From positions 186,001-250,000 of the forward strand of contig UCGV01000006.1 of the NCBI GenBank assembly GCA_900471925.1: 64,000 nt of DNA, read 5' to 3'. The notes beneath the pieces are model-generated. The model saw nothing but the letters and a program-made list of their open reading frames with translations, was not told where the DNA came from and did no database searches. The first letter of the stretch is position 1, and each line of letters starts with the position of its first letter. The translations under genes and the position numbers were made by a program. This stretch comes from Hyphomicrobiales bacterium. Lineage in GTDB: Bacteria; Pseudomonadota; Alphaproteobacteria; Rhizobiales; Rhizobiaceae. Positions 16,368 through 25,407 of the stretch are shown here, one piece after another.

Positions 16368-17570
16368 TCAATCCTCCTGCAGTCGCTCGCCCTTGCGGAA
16401 CGGGGTATGTTCGCTCAGCACCTCGTTCATGTATTCGACATCCTCCCGCTCCCGCTTGAGATAATCGGCGACGGCACGGCGCAATCCGGCATGGGCGATA
16501 TAGTGGGCCGAATGTGTTGTCACCGGCAGGTAACCGCGCGCCAGCTTGTGCTCGCCCTGCGCTCCGGCTTCAACCCGCTTGAGGCCCTTCTGCAAGGCGA
16601 AATCGATCGCCTGATGATAACAGACCTCGAAATGCAGGAACGGGTGATCCTCGACACAGCCCCAATGCCGTCCATAGAGCGTATCGCCGCCAATGAAATT
16701 GATGGCGCCGGCGATATAGCGGCCCTCGCGCTTTGCCATGACGAGCAGCACGTCGTCGGCCATGCGCTCGCCGATCAGCGAGTAGAATTTGCGCGTGAGA
16801 TAGGGCCGGCCCCATTTGCGGCCCCCTGTATCCATGTAGAAGGCGAAGAATTGATCCCAGATGCGTTCCGTCAGATCCTTGCCGGTCAGCCAATCGATAC
16901 TGATGCCGTTCTCGAGTGCCGCGCGGCGCTCCTTGCGCAACGCTTTGCGCTTGCGCGATGCCAGTGTCTCCAGAAACGCCTCGTGATCGGCGTAGCCTTC
17001 ATTGATGAAGTGGAACTGCTTGTCGGTGCGATGCAGGTAGCCGTCCGTCTCGAAGACCGACATCTCGTCTTCGGGCACGAAGGTAATGTGGGCCGAGGAG
17101 ACGCCGAGGCGACGCACGACCTCCTTCAGGCTTTCCGCCATGGCATTCTGGATGGAATGGCGCGCAAAGCCCTCAGCGACGAGTAGGCGAGGGCCGGTCG
17201 CCGGTGTGAACGGGATCGAGCATTGCAGCTTCGGATAATAGCTGCCGCCCGCCCGCTCGAAAGCGTCCGCCCAGCCGTGGTCGAAGACATATTCGCCCTG
17301 GCTGTGGTTCTTGAGATAGCCGGGCAGGGCGCCGACGAGCTCGCCCTTCTCCGTCTCCAGGATCATGTGATGGCCAAGCCATCCGGTCTCAGCCGTCGCC
17401 GAACCGGATTCCTCCAGCGAGGACAGAAAGGCATGCGAGACAAAGGGATTATAGGCGACCGTGTCTGATGTCTTCGACGCTCCCGAAAGCCTGGACCAGC
17501 GCTCGGGAGAGATTTCGGTGAATGATCGCTCTATGCGAATGGAAAGTTCGTCTGACGATTCGTCTGTCAT
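16368..17570 (-). CDS. FemAB/GNAT-like N-acyltransferase (DUF482, PF04339-type)
   Basis: 400 residues. The protein resembles the PF04339 family often labelled peptidogalycan biosynthesis or GNAT acetyltransferase. Marks are NPFVSHAFLSSLEESGSA, the HHMILETEKGELVGALPGYLK strand pair, YVFDHGWADAF, and a second GNAT-like half with GRHWGCVEDHPFLHFEVCYHQAIDFAL split here by reading. The last part EHKLARGYLPVTTHSAH is well conserved in relatives I know. The fold is probably two GNAT domains, as in FemX; the acyl donor and acceptor are unknown. It overlaps no neighbour and is followed by a 54-base gap to the HIT gene. Confidence 0.85.
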   Translation of the reverse strand: MTDESSDELSIRIERSFTEISPERWSRLSGASKTSDTVAYNPFVSHAFLSSLEESGSATAETGWLGHHMILETEKGELVGALPGYLKNHSQGEYVFDHGWADAFERAGGSYYPKLQCSIPFTPATGPRLLVAEGFARHSIQNAMAESLKEVVRRLGVSSAHITFVPEDEMSVFETDGYLHRTDKQFHFINEGYADHEAFLETLASRKRKALRKERRAALENGISIDWLTGKDLTERIWDQFFAFYMDTGGRKWGRPYLTRKFYSLIGERMADDVLLVMAKREGRYIAGAINFIGGDTLYGRHWGCVEDHPFLHFEVCYHQAIDFALQKGLKRVEAGAQGEHKLARGYLPVTTHSAHYIAHAGLRRAVADYLKREREDVEYMNEVLSEHTPFRKGERLQED

Positions 17571-17649
17571 GGAGCAAATGCGAAGCCGTTTGGGGGGAGG
17601 GAGCGGGCTCCCTCCCAGTCTGCGCAGGATCTTGTCGAAAAAGCGAGCG

Positions 17650-18369
17650 TCAAACCGCCGCGCGCGGATCGAAGCCCTCGAAAGTCATTTGATCGGCATT
17701 CTCGAAAGTCTGCTTGCGGGCCTGCTCATCACGCACCGTCCAGGTGATGACCGGAATGCCCTTGTCACGCTGGCCGGTGATGAACGGGTTCGGCAACTCG
17801 GCGTAATAGTAGGAGATGAAATCGAGGCCGAGCTCCATCGCCTTCTCATGCGTTGCATATTCTTCTGCCGTATTGCCATTGGCCGTCAGGCCCACCGGGT
17901 AGGGCGCGTTCAAGTCCTTGAGGTCTTTCAGCAGCCAATGGTCGAAGCTCATCAGCGCGACCTTGCCCTCATAGCCCTCGAGCACTTCGAGAACGGCTTC
18001 CGCGAAGCCCTCGTCGTCAGCCTCACGGCCCTTGAGTTCCAGCACCAGCGGCACTTTGCCCTGTACGAGCTTGAGAAGCTGCTTCAGCGTCGGCACCTTA
18101 TCCTTGGTGCCGCCGACGGAGATCAGCCCGAGCTCCTGGGAGGTCCGCTCACGCACGTCGACCTTGAGATTGCAGAGGCGTTCCAGGTCCTCGTCATGAA
18201 AGATGACCGGAACGCCATCCGAGGCGTAATGCAGGTCGCATTCGATGGCAAAGCCCGCTTCGACGGCACGCGAAAAGGCCGAAAGCGTGTTTTCCCAGAT
18301 AGCGTTGTTGAGGTCGTGATAGCCGCGATGCGCAACCGGCAGCTCTTTGATCCAGGCAGCATTCGTCAT
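17650..18369 (-). CDS. Glycerophosphodiester phosphodiesterase family protein
   Basis: 239 residues of the GDPD family, a TIM barrel that splits glycerophosphodiesters to glycerol 3-phosphate and an alcohol. Catalytic and metal residues are in place: H14-R15 (AHRGYHD), E26-N27 (WENT), E43 and D45 (IECDLH) and H58-D59 (FHDED). It has no signal peptide, so it is cytoplasmic. Its ATG overlaps the ridA stop by one base (TAATG), so the two genes are translationally coupled. Relation to UgpQ is likely, but the substrate is not shown. Confidence 0.92.
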   Translation of the reverse strand: MTNAAWIKELPVAHRGYHDLNNAIWENTLSAFSRAVEAGFAIECDLHYASDGVPVIFHDEDLERLCNLKVDVRERTSQELGLISVGGTKDKVPTLKQLLKLVQGKVPLVLELKGREADDEGFAEAVLEVLEGYEGKVALMSFDHWLLKDLKDLNAPYPVGLTANGNTAEEYATHEKAMELGLDFISYYYAELPNPFITGQRDKGIPVITWTVRDEQARKQTFENADQMTFEGFDPRAAV

Positions 18370-18836
18370 TATGCGATTTCCATGATAACATCGATTTCCA
18401 CGGCGGCATTGAGCGGCAAAGCCGCCATGCCGACGGCCGCGCGGGCATGTTTGCCGGCCTCGCCGAGCACGCCGGCGATCAGGTTCGAGGCACCGTTGAT
18501 GACAAGGTGCTGCTCGACGAATTCAGGTGTCGAGGCGACGAAGCCGTTGAGCTTGACGACGCGGCTGATCCGGCCGAGGTCGCCGCCGAGAGCAGCCTTT
18601 GCCTGAGCGAGAATGTTGATGGCGCAAAGCTCTGCGGCGCGCTGGCCGGTCGCAACGTCGACATTCTTGCCGAGATGACCGGAAACGGCGACCTTGCCGC
18701 CCTCGAGCGGCAGCTGTCCGGAAATATAGAGAAGGTTGCCGCTGATGACATAGGGGACATAATTGGCGGCAGGTGCGGCAGCCTCGGGCAGGGTTATCCC
18801 CATTTCCGAAAGACGCGTTGCGATTTGATCGGACAT
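18369..18836 (-). CDS. RidA family protein
   Basis: 155 residues of the YjgF/YER057c/UK114 group. The chain has LPEAAAPAANYVPYVISGNLLYISGQLP, split here, and the typical GKHARAAVGMAALPLNAAVEIDVI end. The Arg that binds the carboxylate in RidA enzymes corresponds to the one in KHARAAVG. Archetypal RidA hydrolyses reactive enamine and imine intermediates from PLP enzymes. This longer form with about 30 extra residues is a RidA subfamily member whose activity is not certain. I chose the ATG at 18836 after CGGAGA; 18860 is the alternative. It is the first gene of a pair with the GDPD gene. Confidence 0.88.
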   Translation of the reverse strand: MSDQIATRLSEMGITLPEAAAPAANYVPYVISGNLLYISGQLPLEGGKVAVSGHLGKNVDVATGQRAAELCAINILAQAKAALGGDLGRISRVVKLNGFVASTPEFVEQHLVINGASNLIAGVLGEAGKHARAAVGMAALPLNAAVEIDVIMEIA

Positions 18837-18986
18837 TTTCGTCTCCGCTTTTGTTGTCAATTCTTCAAAAATTATGCATCAAGACTAGAATCTTTAATGT
18901 GACAGTTTCGAGCCTCGACTTGGCCGCCTCGATTTGGCCGAAACGGTTCTTATAACATCGCGGACGAGTCCAACAGGAGTTAATGA

Positions 18987-19826
18987 ATGTTCCGATCGTC
19001 ACTTGCCGCACTTCTCTTCGCAAGCGTCTCCGCCAATGCTTGGGCGGCCGCGCCGGCGACGAGCGCTGCGATTGCGACCGGGCTCGTCGCTCACCGCGCC
19101 GTCTACGATCTGGAATTGAAGGACGCTTCGGAACGTTCGGGCATTTCGTCGATGTATGGCCGCATGGTCTATGAATTCGACGGCAATTACTGCGAAGGCT
19201 TCACCACCAATTTCCGCTTCGTCACCCAGATCGACACCGGCGACAGCGTGCGTGTCAGCGATCAGCAGACCAAGACGTTCGAAAGCCTGAAGGACGGCAA
19301 GTTCACCTTCGACACCAAGTCCTTCACCGACGACCAGCTCGACAAGGAAGTCAACGGCGCGGCTGAAGACAAGCCCGAGGGCGTGCAGGTCGATCTGAAA
19401 CAGCCCGCAAGCCGCGAGCTGCAGCTTTCCGAAAGCCGCTTTCCGACCGAGCACATGCTCGATGTCATCCAGAACGCCAAGGACGGCAAGCGCTTCTTCG
19501 AAGCCCGCGTCTTCGACGGCTCCGACGACGGCGACAAGTCTCTTGTTACCACGACGATTGTCGGAAAGCAGGAAACCCCTGTTACCGACGAGGCCGATGC
19601 CGGCAATGCCGGCCAGTTTTCCAAATCGGCTTTCTGGCCGGTGACCATTTCCTATTTCAACGAAAACGCCAAGTCGGACACGCTGCCGGTCTATCGCATG
19701 TCGTTCAAGCTCTATGAGAACGGCATCACACGGGATCTGACGATGGACTACGGCGATTTCGTCCTAACCGGCAAGCTCTCCAAGCTCGAACTGCTCGACA
19801 AGAAGCCGGCGCCAACCTGCCCGTAA
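18987..19826 (+). CDS. eipB: EipB family (DUF1849) periplasmic envelope-integrity protein
   Basis: 279 residues. A signal peptide ends near residue 20 (SANAWA). The mature chain begins with the family pattern LVAHRAVYDLEL and has two Cys at positions 69 (GNYCEGF) and 278 (PTCP). In Brucella EipB a disulfide between residues 69 and 278 closes a spiral beta-sheet; the same numbering here is striking. EipB is needed for envelope integrity in Brucella and conserved in Rhizobiales. The ATG at 18987 follows AGGAG. The gene is divergent from ridA and transcribed alone. Confidence 0.93.
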   Translation: MFRSSLAALLFASVSANAWAAAPATSAAIATGLVAHRAVYDLELKDASERSGISSMYGRMVYEFDGNYCEGFTTNFRFVTQIDTGDSVRVSDQQTKTFESLKDGKFTFDTKSFTDDQLDKEVNGAAEDKPEGVQVDLKQPASRELQLSESRFPTEHMLDVIQNAKDGKRFFEARVFDGSDDGDKSLVTTTIVGKQETPVTDEADAGNAGQFSKSAFWPVTISYFNENAKSDTLPVYRMSFKLYENGITRDLTMDYGDFVLTGKLSKLELLDKKPAPTCP

Positions 19827-20033
19827 AGTGCGCTTTTGCGGCAAGCTTAAGAAGCTGTCATAAAACATTATTTCGAGTGCAGCTAAACTGTTGTCCCGCA
19901 GGTGAGTCATCGCGGACCGGTTGTTGTGGAAATCAGCTCTTTCGGTCCTGCATAGGGGATGGCCCATTTGCTCCGACAATGGGTTTGCAATTCGTAAGAG
20001 CAATTGCGCCATAAGCCGAGAAAGACGACCCGC

Positions 20034-21110
20034 ATGGCCGATACCGATCTCGCAACTGTCCAGAGTGCTTCCCTGCCGGTCGTTGTCGCCGACCCTTCCG
20101 AAATCGCCCGCATCTCCGATACGATCAATATTGCCGACCGCGCCGGCATCTCCGTTTTTGGAGACCGCGCGCAGCAGGCTGTCAGCGACTATGCCGACAA
20201 GATCCTGCGCGAGGTGCGCAATAAGGATCTTGGCGACGTCGGCAAGCTTCTGACCGATATCATCCTGAAATCGAAGAGCCTCGATCCCGCCTCGCTGAAA
20301 AACAAGGGGTTCCTGAGCCGGATGTTCCTCTCCGCCAAGGCACGTCTTGAGCGCTTCAAGGAGGAGTTCGAAGACGTCGCGGGCCAGATCGACCGTATCG
20401 GCCTCGAACTCGACCGCCACAAGGATACGCTGCGACGCGATATCGCCCTGCTCGACGACCTGCATGAAGAGACCAAGCAGTCGATCGTCAGGCTCGATGG
20501 TTATGTCCAGGCGGGCAAGAATTTCGCCGAGCATTTTCGCTCCGTCGAGTTGCCGAAGCTGAAGAGTGCCGCGGATGCCGCAACCTCCGGCCCGGGTGGC
20601 GGCATGCTGGAAGCCCAGACCTATCAGGATAGTCTCCAGGCGCTCGACCGGCTGGAAAAACGCATCTTCTATCTGCAGCAGGCGCGCCAGCTCGGCATTC
20701 AGCAGCTTCCGCAAATCCGCATCGTTCAGGCCGGCGACGAAACGCTGATCGAGAACCTGCAGGCGACATCGGCTTTGACGGTTCCCGCCTGGAAGCAGAA
20801 GATGGTTATCCTACTCGGGCTCACGCAACAGAAATCGGCCCTCGACCTGCAGAAGACGGTGACCGACGCCACGAATGATATGATCCGTCAGGCCTCGGAA
20901 ATGATGAAGGATCAGGCGATCGCCATCGAGCAGCAATCACAGCGCGGTATCATCGACATGGAAACGCTTGCCAAGGCCAATCAGGATCTGATCGATACGG
21001 TAAGCGGCGTACTGCGCGTGCAGGAGGAGGGCCGTAAGAAACGCGCCCAGGCCGAGCAGCAGATGGAGCAGCTGACGGTCGACCTCAAAAAGGCGATGAC
21101 CCAGGCGTGA
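20034..21110 (+). CDS. TelA/KlaA family toxic-anion resistance protein
   Basis: 358 residues of the TelA family (PF05816). It is mainly long helices: LTDIILKSKSLDPASLKNKG, a DIALLDDLHEETKQSI segment, and a late coiled-coil end (VQEEGRKKRAQAEQQMEQL). There is no signal peptide or membrane segment, so it is cytosolic. Family members were first linked to tellurite resistance on plasmids, but the chromosomal role is not clear. It leads a four-gene operon; its stop overlaps the next start by four bases (GTGA). The ATG at 20034 is preferred to 20004. Confidence 0.9.
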   Translation: MADTDLATVQSASLPVVVADPSEIARISDTINIADRAGISVFGDRAQQAVSDYADKILREVRNKDLGDVGKLLTDIILKSKSLDPASLKNKGFLSRMFLSAKARLERFKEEFEDVAGQIDRIGLELDRHKDTLRRDIALLDDLHEETKQSIVRLDGYVQAGKNFAEHFRSVELPKLKSAADAATSGPGGGMLEAQTYQDSLQALDRLEKRIFYLQQARQLGIQQLPQIRIVQAGDETLIENLQATSALTVPAWKQKMVILLGLTQQKSALDLQKTVTDATNDMIRQASEMMKDQAIAIEQQSQRGIIDMETLAKANQDLIDTVSGVLRVQEEGRKKRAQAEQQMEQLTVDLKKAMTQA

Positions 21111-22693
21111 GTGGCAAAACCTTCATCCGATCGTTAATCTCTGCACTCACGCTGTCAGGGCTGACGGCCCTGGCAGGTTGCGACTCTTTCACAAAAGGCC
21201 CCAATTTCTCCATCGTTTCCGGGTCGGAAAACACCGTCCTGCAGCCGATCGTGGAGGAATTCTGCAAGGAGAAGAACGCCACCTGCTCCTTCAAATATGA
21301 GGGCACGCTCGATATCGGTCTTGCACTGCAAAGCGATCAAGGCGTGGAACAGGATGCCGTCTGGCCGGCCTCCAGCGTCTGGGTCGATATGTTCGACACC
21401 AAACGCAGGGTCAAGGATCTCACTTCGGTAGCGCAGACCCCCGTCATCCTCGGCGTGCGCAAATCGAAGGCCGAACAGCTCGGTTGGATCGGCAAGGATG
21501 TCTTCATGAAGGACATTCTTGCGGCGGTGAACAGTGGCTCGCTGAAATTCTTGATGACATCGGCGACACAATCAAATTCCGGCGCCAGCGCTTACCTCGC
21601 CATGCTCTCCAGCGCGCTTGGCAACAAGCCCGTTATCGAACCCGGCGATCTCGACGATAAGACGGTGCAGGAGACGGTTAGGAGCCTGCTTGCCGGTGTC
21701 GCCCGCTCTTCGGGCTCTTCCGGCTGGCTTGCGGATCTCTACACGGATTCCGCCAGCAAGGGCACGGTCTACGATGCGATGTGGAATTACGAGGCCGTCA
21801 TCAAGGAGACCAACGACAAACTGTCGGGTATGGGCAAGGAGCCACTTTACGCGATCTATCCCGCCGATGGCGTGGCGATGGCGGATTCGCCGATCGGCTT
21901 CGTCGATCACGGCCGCGGCGCCGACGTCCAGGCCTTCTTCAAGGATCTGCTCACCTATCTGCGCTCGGCGGACGTGCAGAAGAAGATCGCCGAAACGGGC
22001 CGCCGCCTGCCGCTTGGCAATGTTGCGGCACAGCCGGACCCGAACTGGAATTTCGACCCGACGAAATTGGTCACCGCCATCCGCATGCCGGAACCAAAGG
22101 TGATCCGCCAGGCGCTCACGCTCTATCAGGCGGCTTTGCGCAAACCGTCGCTGACGGCACTCTGCCTTGATTTCTCCGGCTCGATGCAAGGAGATGGGGA
22201 GAACAGTCTGCAGCAGGCGATGCGCTTCCTCTTCACGCCAGAGGAGGCGAGCAAGGTGCTTGTGCAGTGGTCGCCGGCCGACCGTATCTTCGTTATCCCG
22301 TTCGATGCCAATGTCCGCGATATCTTTTCGGCTTCGGGCGATCCGATGGAACAGCAGGGGTTGCTGAACGCTGTGTCCGGCCAGCGTGCCGGCGGCGGCA
22401 CCAACATGTATGCCTGCGCGGAGCGCGCACTCCAGCAGATGGCGAGGACTGGCGATCTCGGCAATTTTTTGCCGGCGATCATCATCATGACCGATGGCCG
22501 GTCCGATGATCAAAGTGCAGTTTTCATGCGCGATTGGAATGCGATGCAGCCGCATGTGCCGGTTTTCGGCATCACCTTTGGCGATGCGGAAAAGAGCCAG
22601 CTCGACAATCTGGCGGCATCGACATCAGCGCGTGTCTTTGACGGTCGGTCCGACCTGGCGGCCGCCTTCCGCACTGCCCGCGGTTATAACTAG
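21107..22693 (+). CDS. Lipoprotein with solute-binding-like and VWA domains
   Basis: 528 residues starting with GTG. A lipoprotein signal ends in L-A-G-C with C25 as the lipid attachment site. Residues 30-340 resemble an extracellular solute-binding protein fold (GSENTVLQPIVEEFC, VWPASSVWVDMFD). Residues 345-528 are a von Willebrand factor A domain with an intact MIDAS metal site: D355-x-S357-x-S359, T432 in GGGTN and D463 in MTDGR. It probably sits on the outer face of the inner membrane, or on the outer membrane, and binds a ligand or partner protein through a divalent metal. No ABC permease is encoded nearby, so transport is not the obvious role. Confidence 0.88.
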   Translation: MSGKTFIRSLISALTLSGLTALAGCDSFTKGPNFSIVSGSENTVLQPIVEEFCKEKNATCSFKYEGTLDIGLALQSDQGVEQDAVWPASSVWVDMFDTKRRVKDLTSVAQTPVILGVRKSKAEQLGWIGKDVFMKDILAAVNSGSLKFLMTSATQSNSGASAYLAMLSSALGNKPVIEPGDLDDKTVQETVRSLLAGVARSSGSSGWLADLYTDSASKGTVYDAMWNYEAVIKETNDKLSGMGKEPLYAIYPADGVAMADSPIGFVDHGRGADVQAFFKDLLTYLRSADVQKKIAETGRRLPLGNVAAQPDPNWNFDPTKLVTAIRMPEPKVIRQALTLYQAALRKPSLTALCLDFSGSMQGDGENSLQQAMRFLFTPEEASKVLVQWSPADRIFVIPFDANVRDIFSASGDPMEQQGLLNAVSGQRAGGGTNMYACAERALQQMARTGDLGNFLPAIIIMTDGRSDDQSAVFMRDWNAMQPHVPVFGITFGDAEKSQLDNLAASTSARVFDGRSDLAAAFRTARGYN

Positions 22694-22700
22694 GACCGAT

Positions 22701-23318
22701 ATGCGCAACTGGCTCAGCAATGACGGCAACTGGATCGTGGCGGGGCTGGTGACGGCCATCCTCGTGCCCGTCCTCACATTCGTGGCCGGCATGCCTTTCT
22801 GGATTGCTGCCGTACTCGGCTTCCTCGTTTTTGTCGGTCTCGTTTTTGTATTGGCGCCGCGCCGGCTCTTCGAAGGTCTCAATATCAACGCGATAGGCCG
22901 TGGCCGCATCGCCTTCGCGAGAGAGCTCCTGGAAAGCGCCGCTCCGGCTGCGCAGCGACTGGAGACGGCCGCAGACGAGATCGCTGACAAGGAGACGGCA
23001 GCGCGCGTACGCCACTTGGCCGAGATCGCCGCCGATGTCTTCCGCAAGGTGGAAGCAAAGCCTGACAGTGCCAATGCCGTACGCCGTTTCCTCAGCTACT
23101 ACCTGCCGCGTGCTGCCGAAGTGGCCGAAGGCTTTGCGGTAATCGAGGCTAAACGCGCTCCCGACATCAAGCAGCTGGATGCTGTCCGCGCCGTGCTCGT
23201 CAAACTGGAAGACGCCTTCGTTCACTACGCTGACAGCCTTGTCGATGATGCGCTTGGTACGCTCGATACAGATCTGCGCCTCATCCAGGCATCGCTCAAA
23301 GAGGATCTCGGACGCTGA
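22701..23318 (+). CDS. XpaC-like (PF10112) membrane protein
   Basis: 205 residues. Two hydrophobic segments near the N-terminus (IVAGLVTAILVPVLTFVAG and FWIAAVLGFLVFVGLVFVL) form a membrane hairpin. The rest is a cytoplasmic helical domain (TAARVRHLAEIAADVFRKVE, FLSYYLPRAAEVAEGF). This is the pattern of the family annotated as 5-bromo-4-chloroindolyl phosphate hydrolysis (XpaC), which is commonly encoded beside TelA. The enzymatic name is historic and probably misleading. The ATG at 22701 is seven bases after the previous stop, and the next ATG overlaps this stop by one base. Confidence 0.85.
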   Translation: MRNWLSNDGNWIVAGLVTAILVPVLTFVAGMPFWIAAVLGFLVFVGLVFVLAPRRLFEGLNINAIGRGRIAFARELLESAAPAAQRLETAADEIADKETAARVRHLAEIAADVFRKVEAKPDSANAVRRFLSYYLPRAAEVAEGFAVIEAKRAPDIKQLDAVRAVLVKLEDAFVHYADSLVDDALGTLDTDLRLIQASLKEDLGR

Positions 23319-24421
23319 TGGCTCTTTCCCGCCGCGCCTTTGGAGTTGGATTGCTCGCCACCGGTGTCGCTGGCACCGGTGGGTATTTCGCTGTCCGCGA
23401 CCGGCCGGAATTGCAAGGACTTCTTGGCACGCGCACGAAGCTCTTCGGCTTTATCGGCGGTGAGAAGGAGGCTTTCATGGCCGACCCCGATGTCGTCAAG
23501 GCGGTCAGCGGCTACGGCCTTTCGATTGACAGCCGCGTTGCCGGCTCGGTCGAGATGGTGCGCGAGCAGGCGCTTCTCTCGCAGAACCCGCAATTTCTCT
23601 GGCCGTCTTCGTCCATCATGGTGGATATCGCCCGCCAGAACGGCGTGAAGATCCGCGACGACCGGGTCATGCTCAACACGCCGATCGTCGTCTATACGTG
23701 GCAGCCCGTCGTGGACGGGCTTGTCAAATCCGGCCTCGTGACGGTTGTCGATGGCCATCATCAGCTCGACCTGAAGGCTCTGCTCGACGCCATCTTTGCC
23801 GGCACGGACTGGGCAAAGCTTGGCGTCGACACGCTCTACGGCCGGGCGCGCATTGTCTCCACCGATCCGAATCGCTCGAATTCCGGCTTCATGTTCTCCG
23901 GTCTCGCGCTCAGCCTCTTCAGCGGCAATGTCGCAACCTCGGATGATCTCGCCCAGTATGGCGGCAAGGTTCAGTCGATCTTCCGCAACATGGGCTTCAA
24001 GTCGCCCTCGTCGGGCAAGCTGTTCGACCAATATCTGGCAGGCGGCCTCGGTGGCGAACCGATGATCGTCGGCTATGAGAATCAATTGGTCGAATGGGCA
24101 CTTGCCGATACCGATAGGTGGAACCGCATTCAGTCGGGGCCGGGCGCCAAGCCTGTCGTTCTCTATCCGCGGCCGACGGTCTATTCGGCGCATCCTCTGA
24201 TCGTTGTCGATCAGACGGCCGAACGGCTGATCGAGGCGCTGACGAGCGCCCGCCTGCAGGAGCTTGCCTGGACCAAGCACGGTTTCCGCGGGCCGCTCGG
24301 CACGGCGACAGGCGATACCAAGGGGCCGATCGCCGGCCTCCTGCCCGCCGAGATTGATGCAGTGCTGCCGATCCCGGACGCGGGCGTGATGCTGGCATTG
24401 CTCAACATGCTGGCAAGTTGA
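23318..24421 (+). CDS. Probable Tat-exported solute-binding-like protein
   Basis: 367 residues. The N-terminus has a twin-arginine motif, SRRAFG at residues 4-9, followed by a hydrophobic GVGLLATGVAGTGGYFA stretch, so export or anchoring by Tat is likely. The body resembles the solute-binding half of the VWA lipoprotein two genes upstream: PQFLWPSSSIMVD here recalls VWPASSVWVDMFD there, and both have NSG repeats with an S-N-S-G core. The pair may have arisen by duplication. It is the last gene of the TelA operon. No transport partner is present. The function is unknown. Confidence 0.8.
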   Translation: MALSRRAFGVGLLATGVAGTGGYFAVRDRPELQGLLGTRTKLFGFIGGEKEAFMADPDVVKAVSGYGLSIDSRVAGSVEMVREQALLSQNPQFLWPSSSIMVDIARQNGVKIRDDRVMLNTPIVVYTWQPVVDGLVKSGLVTVVDGHHQLDLKALLDAIFAGTDWAKLGVDTLYGRARIVSTDPNRSNSGFMFSGLALSLFSGNVATSDDLAQYGGKVQSIFRNMGFKSPSSGKLFDQYLAGGLGGEPMIVGYENQLVEWALADTDRWNRIQSGPGAKPVVLYPRPTVYSAHPLIVVDQTAERLIEALTSARLQELAWTKHGFRGPLGTATGDTKGPIAGLLPAEIDAVLPIPDAGVMLALLNMLAS

Positions 24422-24632
24422 GCCTTCAAGGTCTATATATTCAGTGCGCGGTCCGAGGCAATTTTTTCGGCACAAGCCTTGCTTTTGCGGCAAATCGAAT
24501 GTAAGGCCACGCGCATTCCACACGTAAGGCATGGGATCGTCCGGGAGAAATCCGGCGTTTCCGCCCGGTGGCATCTTCGAAGAGGATGCTGTTCGCCTTG
24601 CGGAGGTTCAACCGGCAAAGGAGTAACAAGGC
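24422..24632 (+). promoter_or_regulatory. Leader and promoter region of rpsB
   Basis: 211 bases upstream of rpsB. GCATC at 24571-24575 and GATGC at 24585-24589 can form a small hairpin 43 bases before the start codon, and GGGAG/CTCCG-like stems lie just upstream. Ribosomal protein S2 represses its own operon in other bacteria through leader RNA, so a similar element is possible here. I see no clear promoter hexamers I would defend. Confidence 0.35.
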
Positions 24633-25400
24633 ATGGCATTGCCTGATTTTTCTATGCGCCAGCTTCTCGAAGCAGGCGTCCACTTCGGTCACCAGACGCA
24701 CCGCTGGAACCCGAAGATGAAGCCCTACATTTTCGGCGATCGTAACAACATCCACATCATCGACCTGGCCCAGACCGTACCGATGCTGTCGCGCGCCCTG
24801 CAGGTCGTGTCTGACACCGTTGCTCGCGGCGGCCGCGTTCTCTTCGTCGGCACCAAGCGTCAGGCTTCCGAGCTGATCGCTGACTCGGCCAAGCGTTCTG
24901 CCCAGTACTACGTCAACTCGCGTTGGCTCGGCGGCATGATGACGAACTGGAAGACGATCTCCAATTCGATCCAGCGCCTGCGCAAGCTCGACGAAATCCT
25001 TTCCTCGGAGCAGTCCGGCTACTCCAAGAAGGAGCGTCTGAACCTCGAGCGTGAGCGCGAAAAGCTCGACAAGGCCCTCGGTGGTATCAAGGACATGGGC
25101 GGCACGCCGGACCTGATGTTCATCATCGACACCAACAAGGAAAAGATCGCGATCGACGAAGCCAAGCGCCTCGGCATTCCGGTCGTCGCCATCATCGACT
25201 CGAACTGCGATCCGGACCTGATCGACTATCCGATCCCGGGTAACGACGACGCTTCGCGCGCCATCGCTCTCTACTGCGACCTGATCGCCCGTGCTGCCAT
25301 CGACGGTATTGCCCGTCAGCAGAGCGGATCGGGCCGCGACCTCGGCGCTTCTGCTGAAGCTCCGTTCGAGCCGGCGCTCGATGAGGCAGCCGAAGCCTGA
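24633..25400 (+). CDS. rpsB: 30S ribosomal protein S2
   Basis: 255 residues. Typical S2 blocks are visible: [32 protein letters not shown] start (residues 8-30), the [13 protein letters not shown] segment, and [26 protein letters not shown], split here. It binds the 30S head-platform junction and helps hold protein S1. The ATG has an AAGGAG site ten bases upstream. It heads the conserved rpsB-tsf-pyrH-frr order of translation genes. The C-terminal 25 residues are acidic and variable. Confidence 0.98.
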   Translation: MALPDFSMRQLLEAGVHFGHQTHRWNPKMKPYIFGDRNNIHIIDLAQTVPMLSRALQVVSDTVARGGRVLFVGTKRQASELIADSAKRSAQYYVNSRWLGGMMTNWKTISNSIQRLRKLDEILSSEQSGYSKKERLNLEREREKLDKALGGIKDMGGTPDLMFIIDTNKEKIAIDEAKRLGIPVVAIIDSNCDPDLIDYPIPGNDDASRAIALYCDLIARAAIDGIARQQSGSGRDLGASAEAPFEPALDEAAEA

Positions 25401-25407
25401 TAAAGCA

